Shown piece after piece: positions 1-9,342 of a stretch of 64,000 nt of DNA (its first letter is position 1; every line of letters begins with the position of its first letter). The translations under genes were made by a program, and so were the position numbers. The notes under the pieces were generated by a model. The model saw only the letters and a list, made by a program, of their open reading frames with translations, was not told the DNA's origin and did no database searches. Origin of the DNA: CAYXOX01 sp964466745 (lineage in GTDB: Bacteria > Pseudomonadota > Alphaproteobacteria > Rhodobacterales > Rhodobacteraceae); the NCBI GenBank assembly GCA_964466745.1, contig CAYXOX010000001.1, forward strand, positions 1 through 64,000, read 5' to 3'.

Positions 1-554
1 CCGGCTCGTCGATCATGCCGCAGAAGAAGAACCCCGACGCCGCCGAGCTCATCCGCGCCAAGATCGGCCGCATCCTCGGTGCCAACGTGGCGCTGCTCAC
101 CGTGATGAAGGGGCTGCCGCTGGCCTATTCCAAGGACATGCAGGAAGACAAGGAGCAGGTCTTCGACGCGGCCGATACGCTGGAGCTTTCGCTCGCGGCC
201 ATGGCCGGGATGCTGGCCGATCTCGCGGCCGACCCCGAGGCCCTGCGCGCCGCAGCGGCGCACGGGCATTCCACGGCGACCGATCTGGCCGACTGGCTGG
301 TGCGCGAGGCCGATCTGCCGTTCCGCGAGGCGCATCACGTTACCGGGCGCGCCGTGGCGCTGGCCGAGGCGCGCGGCTGCGGGCTGGCCGATCTTTCGCT
401 CGAAGCCCTGCAGGAGCTGCACGAAGGCATCCATGCGGGCGTGTTCGACGTACTCACGGTGGATGCCTCGGTGCAATCGCGCGCGAGCTACGGCGGAACG
501 GCGCCCGCGCAGGTGCGCGCGCAGATCGCGCGATGGAAGGAGAAACTGGGATGA
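1..554 (+). CDS. argH: Argininosuccinate lyase, C-terminal part (start outside window)
   Basis: Last step of arginine synthesis: argininosuccinate is split to arginine and fumarate in the cytoplasm. The reading frame is open from base 3 and begins inside the fumarase/aspartase superfamily signature GSSIMPQKKNPD, the loop that carries the catalytic serine. The remaining helical part ends with the ArgH-typical ASYGGTAP segment. About 183 residues are visible, so the N-terminal part (family length about 460) lies to the left of the window. The stop codon overlaps the next start by four bases (ATGA), so the small lipoprotein gene is probably translationally coupled. Confidence 0.95.
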   Translation, partial: GSSIMPQKKNPDAAELIRAKIGRILGANVALLTVMKGLPLAYSKDMQEDKEQVFDAADTLELSLAAMAGMLADLAADPEALRAAAAHGHSTATDLADWLVREADLPFREAHHVTGRAVALAEARGCGLADLSLEALQELHEGIHAGVFDVLTVDASVQSRASYGGTAPAQVRAQIARWKEKLG

Positions 555-730
555 CCCATCGGATCTTGGCGGCACTGGCGGGGCTGGCTCTGCTTTCGGC
601 CTGCGGCATCGCCGGCGAGCCCGTGCAGCCCTCGGGCGCGGTGAACGTCGGCGTCGGCAGTGGGGGTGTCACGACATCTGCCGTCGTGGGCGCCCGCAAG
701 GGCAACGTCACCGTCGCGGTGGGGCTGTGA
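551..730 (+). CDS. Small lipoprotein downstream of argH
   Basis: A 59-residue protein whose first 18 residues form a short signal peptide ending in the lipobox LLSAC, so Cys is the likely lipidation site and the mature part is about 40 residues of Gly/Val-rich sequence. The ATG at 551 overlaps the argH stop (ATGA), which decides the start over an in-frame ATG 18 bases upstream. Small lipoproteins in this position are common beside argH in Rhodobacteraceae, which is established knowledge of gene order rather than function. No function can be given. Confidence 0.75.
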   Translation: MTHRILAALAGLALLSACGIAGEPVQPSGAVNVGVGSGGVTTSAVVGARKGNVTVAVGL

Positions 731-1077
731 TGGCCGGGATATCTCCGCTGCGCTGGATCTACCTCGCGCTGGCCGTCTGGGGCGCGATCCACCCGATGTT
801 CTTCTTCATCTCGTGGTTCGTCGAGAACTCGTGGTCGCTGGGCGCGATGATCGACGCCTGGGGCGTGAACAAGGCGACCCAGGGCCTGGTGTGGGATCTC
901 ACCATCGCCGCGATCGCGCTCACCGTCTTCGTGCTGGCCGAGGTCTGGGTGCGGCGCAACTGGCTGGGGCTCCTCGCGATTCCGGCCACGTTCTGCATCG
1001 GGGTGAGCTGCGGGCTGCCGCTCTACCTCTTCCTGCGCACCCGCCCGGTGGGCGACGGGCGGCCTGCAAGCGTCTGA
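730..1077 (+). CDS. DUF2834-type small membrane protein
   Basis: 115 residues with three or four hydrophobic segments (about residues 8-27, 48-68 and 75-98). The pattern WGAIHPMFFF near the N-terminus and the overall length match the DUF2834 family of small bacterial membrane proteins of unknown role. The ATG at 730 shares the stop of the lipoprotein gene (TGATG), so the three genes argH, lipoprotein and this one form a tightly packed unit. Assignment to DUF2834 is by pattern memory and is moderately sure. Confidence 0.65.
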   Translation: MAGISPLRWIYLALAVWGAIHPMFFFISWFVENSWSLGAMIDAWGVNKATQGLVWDLTIAAIALTVFVLAEVWVRRNWLGLLAIPATFCIGVSCGLPLYLFLRTRPVGDGRPASV

Positions 1078-1166
1078 CGGTGGCGTTTCGTGCCGCGCGG
1101 CGCGATTGCGCCCCGCGCTGCGGGTGGTAAGAGGCGGCCTGGTTGAGGGCGCAGGAGGCGGGCGCG

Positions 1167-2432
1167 GTGGATCACTTCGTGTATCGTGACGGCGTGCTGC
1201 ACGCCGAGGACGTGCCCCTGCCCGAGATCGCGGCCGAGGTGAGCACGCCCTTCTACTGCTATTCCGCCGCCACGCTGACGCGCCACTACCAGCTGTTCGA
1301 CGACGCGCTGGCGGGGCTAGACCACCTCGTGTGCTTCGCGATGAAATCGCTCTCGAACCTCGCAGTGCTCAGGCTGCTGGGTGATCTGGGCGCGGGGATG
1401 GACGTCGTTTCGGGGGGCGAGTACGCCCGCGCCCGCGCCGCCGGGGTGCCCGGCGAGCGGATCGTGTTCTCCGGTGTCGGCAAGACGGCGGCCGAAATGC
1501 GCATGGCGCTCGAAGGCGGGGTCCGGCAGTTCAACGTCGAGAGCGAGCCGGAGTTGCACAGGCTTTCGCAGGTTGCCGCCGCGCTGGGCGTCACCGCCCC
1601 GGTGACGATCCGGGTCAACCCCGACGTCGATGCCGGTACCCACGAGAAGATCGCGACCGGCCGCAAGCAGGACAAGTTCGGCATCGCCATCGGCCGCGCT
1701 CCGGAGGTGTATGCCGAGGCCGCTCGGCTCCCCGGGATCGACGTGGTGGGCATCGACGTGCACATCGGCAGCCAGCTCACCGATCTCGCTCCCTTCGAGG
1801 CGGCCTATCTGAAGGTGGCCGATCTCACCCGCCGCCTGCGCCAGGACGGGCACGACATCCGCCGGCTCGATCTCGGCGGCGGTCTCGGCATTCCCTACAC
1901 CACGTCCAACGAGGTGCCGCCCCTGCCGGCCGAGTACGGGGCGCTCGTCCGCCGCACGGTGGGCGATCTGGGGTGCGAGATCGAGATTGAGCCGGGGCGT
2001 CTGATCTCGGGGAACGCGGGGCTGCTTGTCGCTTCGGTGATCTACCACAAGCCCGGAGAGGAGCGGGATTTCCTCATCCTCGACGCGGCGATGAACGATC
2101 TCGTGCGGCCCGCGATGTACGGTGCCTGGCACGATATCGTGCCCGTGCTGGAGCCGTCGCCGGGTGCGGAGCGGGCCTCCTTCGATATCGTGGGGCCGGT
2201 CTGCGAGTCGGGCGATACCTTCGCCAAGGCGCGCCCGATGCCGCCGCTCGGCGAGGGCGATCTCGTGGCCTTCCGCTCGGCCGGCGCCTATGGTGCGGTG
2301 ATGGCCTCGGAGTACAACTCGCGCCCGCTGGTGCCCGAGGTTCTCGTGCGGGGGGATCACTTCGCGGTTATCCGCCGGCGCCCGACCTTTGACGAGATGC
2401 TCGCGCGAGATACCATTCCGGAATGGCTCTGA
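1167..2432 (+). CDS. lysA: Diaminopimelate decarboxylase
   Basis: PLP enzyme converting meso-diaminopimelate to lysine and CO2, the last step of the DAP pathway. The 421-residue protein has the fold III decarboxylase hallmarks: PLP lysine K60 in CFAMKS, the HIGSQ motif, the glycine-rich GGGLG phosphate loop, and the C-terminal CESGDTF motif supplying a subunit-interface cysteine. I chose the GTG at 1167 because AGGAGG lies 8 bases upstream (1153-1158) and the resulting start DHFVYRDG matches family members; an in-frame TTG at 1143 would add eight residues. dapA of the same pathway lies nearby on the other strand. Confidence 0.95.
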   Translation: MDHFVYRDGVLHAEDVPLPEIAAEVSTPFYCYSAATLTRHYQLFDDALAGLDHLVCFAMKSLSNLAVLRLLGDLGAGMDVVSGGEYARARAAGVPGERIVFSGVGKTAAEMRMALEGGVRQFNVESEPELHRLSQVAAALGVTAPVTIRVNPDVDAGTHEKIATGRKQDKFGIAIGRAPEVYAEAARLPGIDVVGIDVHIGSQLTDLAPFEAAYLKVADLTRRLRQDGHDIRRLDLGGGLGIPYTTSNEVPPLPAEYGALVRRTVGDLGCEIEIEPGRLISGNAGLLVASVIYHKPGEERDFLILDAAMNDLVRPAMYGAWHDIVPVLEPSPGAERASFDIVGPVCESGDTFAKARPMPPLGEGDLVAFRSAGAYGAVMASEYNSRPLVPEVLVRGDHFAVIRRRPTFDEMLARDTIPEWL

Positions 2433-2466
2433 GGCACCCCCGCCCTCGGACCGCCGGGAGCGGAGC

Positions 2467-5136
2467 ATGACCGAGACACCCCGAGACCCGCTGCATGCGC
2501 TGAAGTGGCCCCTGCGCCTGACGGCTGCCGGCCTCTGGGCAGAGCGCGCGGCGCGGGCCTTCTGGCCGGTCGCATCGGTGGTGGGCATCGCGCTCGCCCT
2601 CGCGATGCTGGGGCTGCACGAAACCGCGCCGACGACGCTCGTCCGGGTTGCGGCGGGCGCGGTGCTTCTGGGCGCCGTGGCCGGCATCGTCTACGGGGTG
2701 CGGCGCTTCCGGCGCCCCCGCGCGAGCGAGGTGCTGGCCCGCCTCGATGCGACGCTGCCCGGCCGGCCGCTGGCCGCGCTGCGCGACCGCGCGCTCGCCG
2801 GCGCCGAAGATCCGGGCAGCGCCGAGCTCTGGCGCGCGCACCTCGCGCGCATGGCCGAACGCGCCCGGCAGGCGCGCCCCGTGCACCCCGACCTGCGGCT
2901 CGCCCGGTTCGATCCCTTTGCGCTGCGCTACGTGGCCGTCATCGCGCTGGCCGTGGCGCTGATGTTCGGCTCGCTCTGGCGGGTGGGCTCGATCTCGGAG
3001 ATGGGCCCCGGCGGCGGCCCTGCGCTGGCAGCCGGACCGGCGTGGGAGGGCTGGGCCGAGCCGCCGGCCTACACCGGGCGCCCGGCGCTCTATCTCAACG
3101 ATATCACGCGTGCCCGCCTGACCCTGCCGGAGGGCACGCTCGTTACCCTGCGGGCCTATGGCGGCGATCTGTCGGTGCGCGAAACGGTGTCTGCGGCGCC
3201 CCGGGCTGCCGAGGCCGGGGCCGAAGAGGCCGAGCCCGCGCCGATGCAGGACGGCGTGCACAGCTTCGAGGTGGCCCGGTCGGGCACCGTCGAGATCACC
3301 GGCCCGGCAGGGCGGCGCTGGGAGATCGGCCTGACCCCCGACCGCGCCCCCGAGATCGCCTTCGACGGGCCGCTCTCGCGCGAGGCGAACGGCGAGATGG
3401 CGCAGCCCTTCGTGGCGCGGGACGATTACGGGGTCGTGGCCGGCCGGGCCCGGGTGACGCTCGATCTCGCGGAAACAGACCGGCGCTACGGGCTGGCCAG
3501 CGCGCCCGACCCCCGCGAGCCCCTGGTGCTGGATCTGCCGATGAGCATCACCGGCGACCGGCGCGACTTCGGCGAGGTACTGGTGGAGAATCTTTCGGAG
3601 CATCCGTGGGCCAACCTGCCTGTGACCATGGTGCTCCTGGCCGAGGATGCCGTCGGCAATGAAGGCGCATCGATACCGATGGACATGATCCTTCCCGGCC
3701 GCCGCTTCTTCGACCCGCTGGCCCAGGCGGTGATCGAGCAGCGCCGCGATCTCTTGTGGGCGCGCGAAAACGCTCCGCGGGTGGCGCAGGTGCTGCGGGC
3801 GGTATCGCACCGTCCGGATGATCTCTTCCGCTCGGAAACGAGCTACCTGCGGCTGCGCGTGATCCTGCGCCGGCTGGAGACGTTCACCGAGTACGGGCTG
3901 CGGCCCCAGCAGCAGGAGGAGATTGCCAAGGCGCTCTGGGATCTCGCGATCCAGCTGGAGGAGGGAGACCTCTCGAACGCGCTCGAGCGGCTGCGCCGTG
4001 CGCAGGAGCGGCTTTCGGAGGCGATGGAGAACGGCGCGAGCGAGGAAGAGATCGCCGAGCTGATGCAGGAGCTGCGCGAGGCGATGCAGGACTACATGCG
4101 CCAGCTCGCCGAGCAGACGGACCCGGAGGACATGCCGGAGATGTCGGAGAACGTGCAGAGCATGTCGGGCGACCAGCTCCAGCAGATGCTCGAACGCATC
4201 GAGGAGCTCATGCGCCAGGGACGGATGGACGAGGCGCAGGCGCTGCTCGACCAGCTCCAGCAGATGATGGAGAACATGCAGATCGCCCGGGGCCAGCAGG
4301 GTCAGCAGGGGCAGTCGGAGGGGCAGCAGGCGCTCAACGGCCTCGCCGAGACGCTCCGGGAGCAGCAGGAGCTTTCGGACGAGAGCTTCCGCGAGCTGCA
4401 GGAACAGTTCAACCGCCAGCGCGACGCCGAGCGGCAGCAGGGCCAGCAGGGGCAACAGGGCCAGCAGCCCGGCCAGCCCGGGCAGGGCCAGCAGCCGGGC
4501 CAGCCGGGGCAGCAGCAGGGCCAGGGCCAGCAGCCGGGCGAACCAGGGCCGGGGCAGATGCCCGGCCAGCCGGGCGAAGGCGAGGGCAGCGGCCCCGGCA
4601 CCGAGCGTGCCGAGAACGGCGAAGGCACGGGCCCCGGCGCCGAGGCGCTGGCCGAACGGCAGCAGGCACTGCGCGAAGAGTTGGAGCGCCAGCGCGGCAA
4701 CCTTCCGGGCGCCGGCACGCCGGAGGGAGATGCCGCCCGAGAGGCGCTCGGCCGTGCCGGCGAGGCGATGGACGGCGCCGAGGACGCGCTGCGCGCCGAC
4801 GATCTCGCCCGCGCCATCGACGAGCAGGCCGAGGCGATGGATGCCCTGCGCGAGGGCATGCAGAACCTGGGCGAGGCGCTCGCCCAGCAGCAGCAACAGC
4901 CCGGCCAGGGCCAGCAGGGCGAGGGCCAGGGCACCGCGGAGGCAACCCGCCGCGATCCGCTGGGGCGCGAGCAGGGCAATTCGGGCCAGCTCGGCACCGG
5001 CGAGAACCTGCTTCAGGGCGAGGACGTCTACCGGCGGGCCGACGAGCTGCTCGAGGAACTCCGGCGCCGTTCGGCGGAAACCGAACGCCCGCAGATCGAG
5101 CGGGACTATATCGAGCGGTTGCTCGACAGGTTCTGA
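2467..5136 (+). CDS. DUF4175 / TIGR02302-type membrane protein with Gln/Gly-rich tail
   Basis: Large protein of 889 residues found next to lysA in Rhodobacteraceae. Three hydrophobic segments sit in the N-terminal 180 residues (about 30-50, 57-78, 158-176), then a predicted extracytoplasmic beta-rich part, then long charged helices from about residue 420. A Gln/Gly/Pro-rich low-complexity stretch (about residues 605-705, repeated QGQQ and PGQ units) and a second short one near residue 810 follow. The family is known from genome annotation only. The start at 2467 gives MTETPRDP, a little after lysA stops, so the two genes may be co-transcribed. Confidence 0.8.
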   Translation: MTETPRDPLHALKWPLRLTAAGLWAERAARAFWPVASVVGIALALAMLGLHETAPTTLVRVAAGAVLLGAVAGIVYGVRRFRRPRASEVLARLDATLPGRPLAALRDRALAGAEDPGSAELWRAHLARMAERARQARPVHPDLRLARFDPFALRYVAVIALAVALMFGSLWRVGSISEMGPGGGPALAAGPAWEGWAEPPAYTGRPALYLNDITRARLTLPEGTLVTLRAYGGDLSVRETVSAAPRAAEAGAEEAEPAPMQDGVHSFEVARSGTVEITGPAGRRWEIGLTPDRAPEIAFDGPLSREANGEMAQPFVARDDYGVVAGRARVTLDLAETDRRYGLASAPDPREPLVLDLPMSITGDRRDFGEVLVENLSEHPWANLPVTMVLLAEDAVGNEGASIPMDMILPGRRFFDPLAQAVIEQRRDLLWARENAPRVAQVLRAVSHRPDDLFRSETSYLRLRVILRRLETFTEYGLRPQQQEEIAKALWDLAIQLEEGDLSNALERLRRAQERLSEAMENGASEEEIAELMQELREAMQDYMRQLAEQTDPEDMPEMSENVQSMSGDQLQQMLERIEELMRQGRMDEAQALLDQLQQMMENMQIARGQQGQQGQSEGQQALNGLAETLREQQELSDESFRELQEQFNRQRDAERQQGQQGQQGQQPGQPGQGQQPGQPGQQQGQGQQPGEPGPGQMPGQPGEGEGSGPGTERAENGEGTGPGAEALAERQQALREELERQRGNLPGAGTPEGDAAREALGRAGEAMDGAEDALRADDLARAIDEQAEAMDALREGMQNLGEALAQQQQQPGQGQQGEGQGTAEATRRDPLGREQGNSGQLGTGENLLQGEDVYRRADELLEELRRRSAETERPQIERDYIERLLDRF

Positions 5137-5222
5137 GCCGGGGCGGGGCGCCGGGGTCGGGTGCGGCTGGAGGCTCCGTGCCTGCGGGCGAGGCGGTGCG
5201 GCGGCATCGGCGGCGGGGCCGC

Positions 5223-6095
5223 TCAGATGATCCCCGCGGTCGCCATGGCCGCTTCGATCGTGGCGGCGGTGGCGGCGCTCACCGGCTCCAGCGGCAGGCG
5301 CATTTCGTTGGTGCAGCGGCCCAGCAGCGAGAGCGCGAATTTCGCGCCGCTTACCCCGGGCTCGATGAAGATGGCCTCGTGGAGCGGCATCAGCTTGTCC
5401 TGCAGCGCCAGCGCGGCGGCGTAATCCCCCCGCAGCGTCGCGGCCTGGAATTCCGCGCACAGCGCCGGGGCCACGTTGGCGCTGACGGAGATGCAGCCGC
5501 GCCCGCCATGGGCGTTGAACCCGAGCGCGGAGGCATCCTCCCCCGAGAGCTGGATGAAATCCGGCCCGCAGGCGGCGCGCTGCTGGCTGACCCGCGCGAC
5601 ATTGCCGGTGGCGTCCTTGACGCCGACGATGCGGGGCAGGCGGGCGAGTTCCCCCATGGTTTCCGGGGTCATGTCCACCACCGAGCGGGCGGGGATGTTG
5701 TAGATGATGATAGGCAGGTCCGCCGCGTCGTGCATCGCCCTGAAATGCGCGATCATCCCGGCCTGCGTCGGCTTGTTGTAATAGGGCGTCACCACGAGGG
5801 CCGCGTCGGCGCCCACGCGGGCGGCATGGCGCATGAAGCGCACGCCTTCGGTCGTGTTGTTCGAGCCGGCACCGGCGATCACGGGAACGCGCCCTGCCGA
5901 GGTGCGCACCACCGCCTCGATCACCTGTTCGTGCTCCTCGTGGCTCAGCGTGGGGCTCTCGCCGGTCGTGCCCACCGGCACGAGCCCGGTGCTGCCTTCG
6001 GCGATATGCCACTCCACCAGCGCTTCGAGTGCCTTGAAATCCACCTCGCCGTTGCGGAAGGGCGTGACGAGGGCGGGCATCGAGCCTTGGAACAT
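5223..6095 (-). CDS. dapA: 4-hydroxy-tetrahydrodipicolinate synthase
   Basis: First committed step of lysine/DAP synthesis: condenses pyruvate with aspartate semialdehyde. The 290 residues match the usual length. GTTGES (42-47), Y132 in the IIIYNIPAR stretch and the Schiff-base lysine K160 in GVKDATGN are all present at positions expected from E. coli DapA (K161, Y133). The ATG at 6095 gives MFQGSMPALVTPF, the standard N-terminus. It is transcribed convergently with the lysA side and divergently from the lytic transglycosylase gene, with a 162-base shared upstream region. Confidence 0.96.
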   Translation of the reverse strand: MFQGSMPALVTPFRNGEVDFKALEALVEWHIAEGSTGLVPVGTTGESPTLSHEEHEQVIEAVVRTSAGRVPVIAGAGSNNTTEGVRFMRHAARVGADAALVVTPYYNKPTQAGMIAHFRAMHDAADLPIIIYNIPARSVVDMTPETMGELARLPRIVGVKDATGNVARVSQQRAACGPDFIQLSGEDASALGFNAHGGRGCISVSANVAPALCAEFQAATLRGDYAAALALQDKLMPLHEAIFIEPGVSGAKFALSLLGRCTNEMRLPLEPVSAATAATIEAAMATAGII

Positions 6096-6225
6096 CGCAA
6101 AGACCGTGGCCGGGCCTGGTCTGCGTGCCGGTCGGGCCGGGGACCAGGGGAGAGGCCGCGTTTCTCCCCTGCACGAATTCCGGCGGACCCTATCCTTCGG
6201 CACCGCCCTTGCCAACTTGTGAATT

Positions 6226-6243
6226 GCGGCGGGCTTCCGCCGC
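6226..6243 (+). promoter_or_regulatory. Hairpin just upstream of the transglycosylase start
   Basis: A perfect 7-bp GC stem (GCGGCGG / CCGCCGC) with a four-base loop ends 14 bases before the ATG at 6258, inside the dapA/transglycosylase divergent region. It could form in the leader RNA and affect translation. High local G+C makes chance hairpins common, so confidence is low. Confidence 0.25.
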
Positions 6244-6257
6244 GGTAGTGTGCCGCC

Positions 6258-8507
6258 ATGCGTGCCCGGCCCCCTTGCGGAAGCAACCCTGCCGCGTGCC
6301 GTGCCGGCGGGCCGGCGCGGCCATGCCGCCTGTCGCCCGCGGATCGGTGGGCTGCCGGGATGCTTTGCGTGGCAATGCTGATCGCCGCGCTGACCGGCTG
6401 GAGCGGGGCCGCGACCGCGGAAGAGTCGCCCGAAGAAGACGCCCCGACCGAAACCGCGGAACTCGCCGAGACGGCGCAGACCGGCGAGCCCCGCAGGCTC
6501 GCGGACGATTTCGTGCTGCCCGCCGACGTGGTGCCCGACCCCGCGGCCATCGCGGTTCTGGCCCGGTGGCGCGCGCTGCGCGCCGGGGATGGCGACTGGG
6601 ACGACTACGTCGGCTTCCTTGCCGAGCACCCCGGCTGGCCGGGGCTCGACAGGCTGCGCGTCGCAGGGGAAGCGAAACTCGGCGATGCTCCCGCGGACGT
6701 CGTTCTAGCCTATTTCTCCGAGGCCCCGCCTGCCACGGGGCGCGGCGCGCTTTCCCTCGCCGTCGCGCTCGATGCCGCCGGGCAGAGCGATGCGGCCATG
6801 GAGGCGCTCAGGGCCGCATGGCGGGATCTGCCGCTCTCCTCCGCCGAGGAGGAGGCCTTTCTCGCGCTGCCGGAGGAGGTGCTCCGGGAGGCGGACCACG
6901 CCGCCAGGCTCGACACCCGGCTGTGGGAAACCGATTGGGAACGTGCCGAGCGGCTGCTGGAGCTGGTGCCGGGACCGGTGGCCGAGGCCGCAGGGGTGCG
7001 CCGCGCGCTGCGCGAGGGGGATGCCGACGCCGAAGAGCGGCTCGAGGCGCTGCCCGCCACTGTTTCCGGCGGCGCCGGCCTCGCCTACGAGCGGTTCCTG
7101 TGGCTGGACACGCGCGATCAGGACGGCGCCGCGCTCCGGCTGCTCGTCGAACGCTCGCAAAGCGCCGAGAGCCTCGGCCGGCCCGCGGCCTGGGCCTGGC
7201 ACCGGCGCGCCTACGCCCGGCGCCTGATGTGGGCGGGCGAGGCGGCGCTGGCCTACCGGGTCGCCGCGAACCACCACCTCGGCGAGGGCGCCGATTTCGC
7301 CGACCTCGAATGGCTGGCGGGCTATCTGGCGCTGCGCGACCTCGGCCAGCCCGACACGGCGCTTGCGCATTTCCAGTCCCTGCGCGGCTCGGTGGAAACG
7401 CCGATCTCCCGCGGGCGGGCCTGGTATTGGGAGGGGCGCGCCCACGAGGCGGCCGGCAACGCGCTCGCGGCCTTCGCCGCCCATGCCGCCGGGGCCGCCT
7501 ACCAGACCAGTTTCTACGGGTTGCTGGCCGCCGAGCATGCCGGGCTTCCGCGCGATCCCGCCCTTGCGGGCGCCGATCCCCTGCCTGACTGGCGCAGCGC
7601 GGGTTTCCGCGACGAGCCGCTCTTCGGGGCCGCGCTCTACCTGCTCGCCGACGGCCAGGACGGCTCCGCGCTGTGGTTTCTCGCCGCGCTGGCCCGGCAG
7701 CTTTCGGGGCCGGAGGCGGAGGCGCTTGCCGGGTTCGCCATCGAGGTCGGCGGCCCGCGGCTCGCGGTGCGCGTGGGCAAGGCACTGGCCGCGGGCGGCG
7801 CGGTGGTGCCGGCGGCCTACTACCCGTTGCATCCCCTCGCCGATGGGCTGGGCGCCGACGAGGCCGCTCTGGCGCTCGCGGTGGCCCGCAGGGAGAGCGA
7901 GTTCGATCCCGGTGCGGTCTCCGGTGTGGGAGCACGCGGGCTGATGCAGGTGATGCCCGCCACCGCCGAGGCCGTGGCCCGGGATCTCGATCTTGCCTTT
8001 CGCGAAACCTTGCTGACCGAGGACTGGGCCTACAACGCGGCCCTCGGGGTGGAGTACCTTCGCGACCTGAAGGGCCGCTTCGGGGCGTCGCCGGTGCTCG
8101 TCGCGGCGGGCTACAACGCCGGGCCCGGGCGCCCGGCGGGCTGGATCGCGGAGTTCGGCGATCCCCGCGACGAGGCGCTCGACGTCGTGGACTGGATCGA
8201 GCGGATCCCCTTCGCGGAAACCCGCAACTACGTGATGCGCGTGACCGAGGCGCTCCCGGCCTACCGGGCACGGCTTGCCGGCGCGGTGGATTCGCGCAGC
8301 TTCATGCAGGATCTGCGCGGGGCCTACCCGCTGCGGCGCCCGCAGCCGCGGCCCGCGGCCCTGGGCGCGCCGGCCACGGCGCGGCCCTCGGCTAAGGATC
8401 CCGAGGTGACCCTCGGGACGGAGCCCGCCGGGCCGGCGCAGGGGCCTCCCCGGGTGCTGCCGAGCCCGCGACCGGAGGGGCTTTCGAGCGGCTCCGCAGC
8501 AGAGTGA
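6258..8507 (+). CDS. slt: Soluble lytic murein transglycosylase
   Basis: Periplasmic muramidase of glycoside hydrolase family 23 that cleaves peptidoglycan and forms anhydro-muropeptides. The 749-residue protein has a hydrophobic export segment near residues 35-55, a long alpha-superhelical domain (about 80-510), and a C-terminal SLT domain. Catalytic Glu is E546 in ARRESEFDP; it is followed by the family motifs GLMQVMP, a Tyr-Asn-Ala-Gly segment (AGYNAGPGRP) and ETRNYV. A Pro/Ala-rich tail ends the protein and overlaps the converging DMT transporter gene by 116 bases. The true start might lie further inside (ATG near 6360), because the first 30 residues are Arg/Cys-rich and unlike a signal peptide. 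Confidence 0.92.
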   Translation: MRARPPCGSNPAACRAGGPARPCRLSPADRWAAGMLCVAMLIAALTGWSGAATAEESPEEDAPTETAELAETAQTGEPRRLADDFVLPADVVPDPAAIAVLARWRALRAGDGDWDDYVGFLAEHPGWPGLDRLRVAGEAKLGDAPADVVLAYFSEAPPATGRGALSLAVALDAAGQSDAAMEALRAAWRDLPLSSAEEEAFLALPEEVLREADHAARLDTRLWETDWERAERLLELVPGPVAEAAGVRRALREGDADAEERLEALPATVSGGAGLAYERFLWLDTRDQDGAALRLLVERSQSAESLGRPAAWAWHRRAYARRLMWAGEAALAYRVAANHHLGEGADFADLEWLAGYLALRDLGQPDTALAHFQSLRGSVETPISRGRAWYWEGRAHEAAGNALAAFAAHAAGAAYQTSFYGLLAAEHAGLPRDPALAGADPLPDWRSAGFRDEPLFGAALYLLADGQDGSALWFLAALARQLSGPEAEALAGFAIEVGGPRLAVRVGKALAAGGAVVPAAYYPLHPLADGLGADEAALALAVARRESEFDPGAVSGVGARGLMQVMPATAEAVARDLDLAFRETLLTEDWAYNAALGVEYLRDLKGRFGASPVLVAAGYNAGPGRPAGWIAEFGDPRDEALDVVDWIERIPFAETRNYVMRVTEALPAYRARLAGAVDSRSFMQDLRGAYPLRRPQPRPAALGAPATARPSAKDPEVTLGTEPAGPAQGPPRVLPSPRPEGLSSGSAAE

Positions 8508-9342
8508 AGATGCCCGCCGCCACCACCATCGCCCCGCCGACCGCGACGTTCCAGGAGACCGTTTCGCCGAAGACAGCCACGCCGATGGCCGAGGCGAACA
8601 CAAGCTGGAGATAGGCGAAGGGCTGGATCGCGCTCGCCTCGGCCACTTCGTAGGCGCGGATCAGCAGCCAGTGCCCGGTCGCGCCGCTGACGCAGAGCGC
8701 GGACATCCAGGCCCAGTCGGCCGCGGACATGGGCTCCCAGAACCAGATGCCGACGACGGTCATCGCGACCCCGCCCGTGGTGCCGGTCCAGAAGAAGCTC
8801 GTGGCGGCGGTGTCCTTCCGGGCGGCATAGCGCGTGAGCAGCCCGTAGAGCGCGAACATGGATGCCGAGAGGAGCGGGATCGCCGCCGCCGGCGCGAAGA
8901 CACCGAACCCGGGCTGCAGGATCACCAGGACACCCGCGAACCCCACGCCGATCGCCGCCCAGCGCCGCCATCCCACGCGCTCGCCCAGCACGGGCCCGGA
9001 AAGCGCCGCGATGACCAGGGGGTAGCAGGCGAAGACGGCATGCGCCTCCACAAGGCCGAGGAGCGCAAAGCCCAGCACCATCACGCAGATCTCCACCGCG
9101 AGCAGCAGCCCGCGCCCGGCCTGCAGCAGCGGCTGGCGCGTCGCCGCGGCGGCACGCAGCCCCCCGGCCCGCCGGGTCGCCACCCAGATCACGAAGGCGG
9201 CGAAGAACCAGTAGCGGATCATCACCACCATGAGCACGTTGTATTCCCGCGCCAGGTGCTGGGAGATCCCGTCCTGTACCGAGAAGACGAAGGTCATGGC
9301 GATCATCAGCAGGATGCCGAGCCGGGTGTTCTGCTCCGTCAT
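8392..9342 (-). CDS. DMT-superfamily (EamA) membrane transporter
   Basis: Probable metabolite exporter of 316 residues with about ten transmembrane segments arranged as two EamA repeats. The first begins at residue 8; the second begins near 150 with LSASMFALYGLLTRYA and has the GHWLLIRAYEVAEAS and QPFAYLQLVFA segments typical of the family. The C-terminal 25 residues are a Pro/Ala/Arg tail encoded over the end of the transglycosylase gene. Its ATG overlaps the stop of mnmD (ATGA), so it is translated as the second gene of an mnmD-DMT unit. Substrate cannot be predicted. Confidence 0.88.
   Translation of the reverse strand: MTEQNTRLGILLMIAMTFVFSVQDGISQHLAREYNVLMVVMIRYWFFAAFVIWVATRRAGGLRAAAATRQPLLQAGRGLLLAVEICVMVLGFALLGLVEAHAVFACYPLVIAALSGPVLGERVGWRRWAAIGVGFAGVLVILQPGFGVFAPAAAIPLLSASMFALYGLLTRYAARKDTAATSFFWTGTTGGVAMTVVGIWFWEPMSAADWAWMSALCVSGATGHWLLIRAYEVAEASAIQPFAYLQLVFASAIGVAVFGETVSWNVAVGGAMVVAAGIFTLLRSRSKAPPVAGSAAPGEAPAPARRAPSRGSPRDP

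Noticed and set aside
4290..4580. Repeated CAG/GGCCAG units that might suggest a repeat array
   Set aside because: They encode a Gln/Gly/Pro-rich stretch in frame within the DUF4175 protein; units are irregular and there are no spacers, so this is not CRISPR or an intergenic repeat.
2368..6174. A very long open frame on the minus strand opposite lysA and the DUF4175 gene
   Set aside because: High G+C third positions keep the antisense frame open. Its product is Arg/Leu/Pro-rich without domains, and only the plus-strand frames show family motifs.
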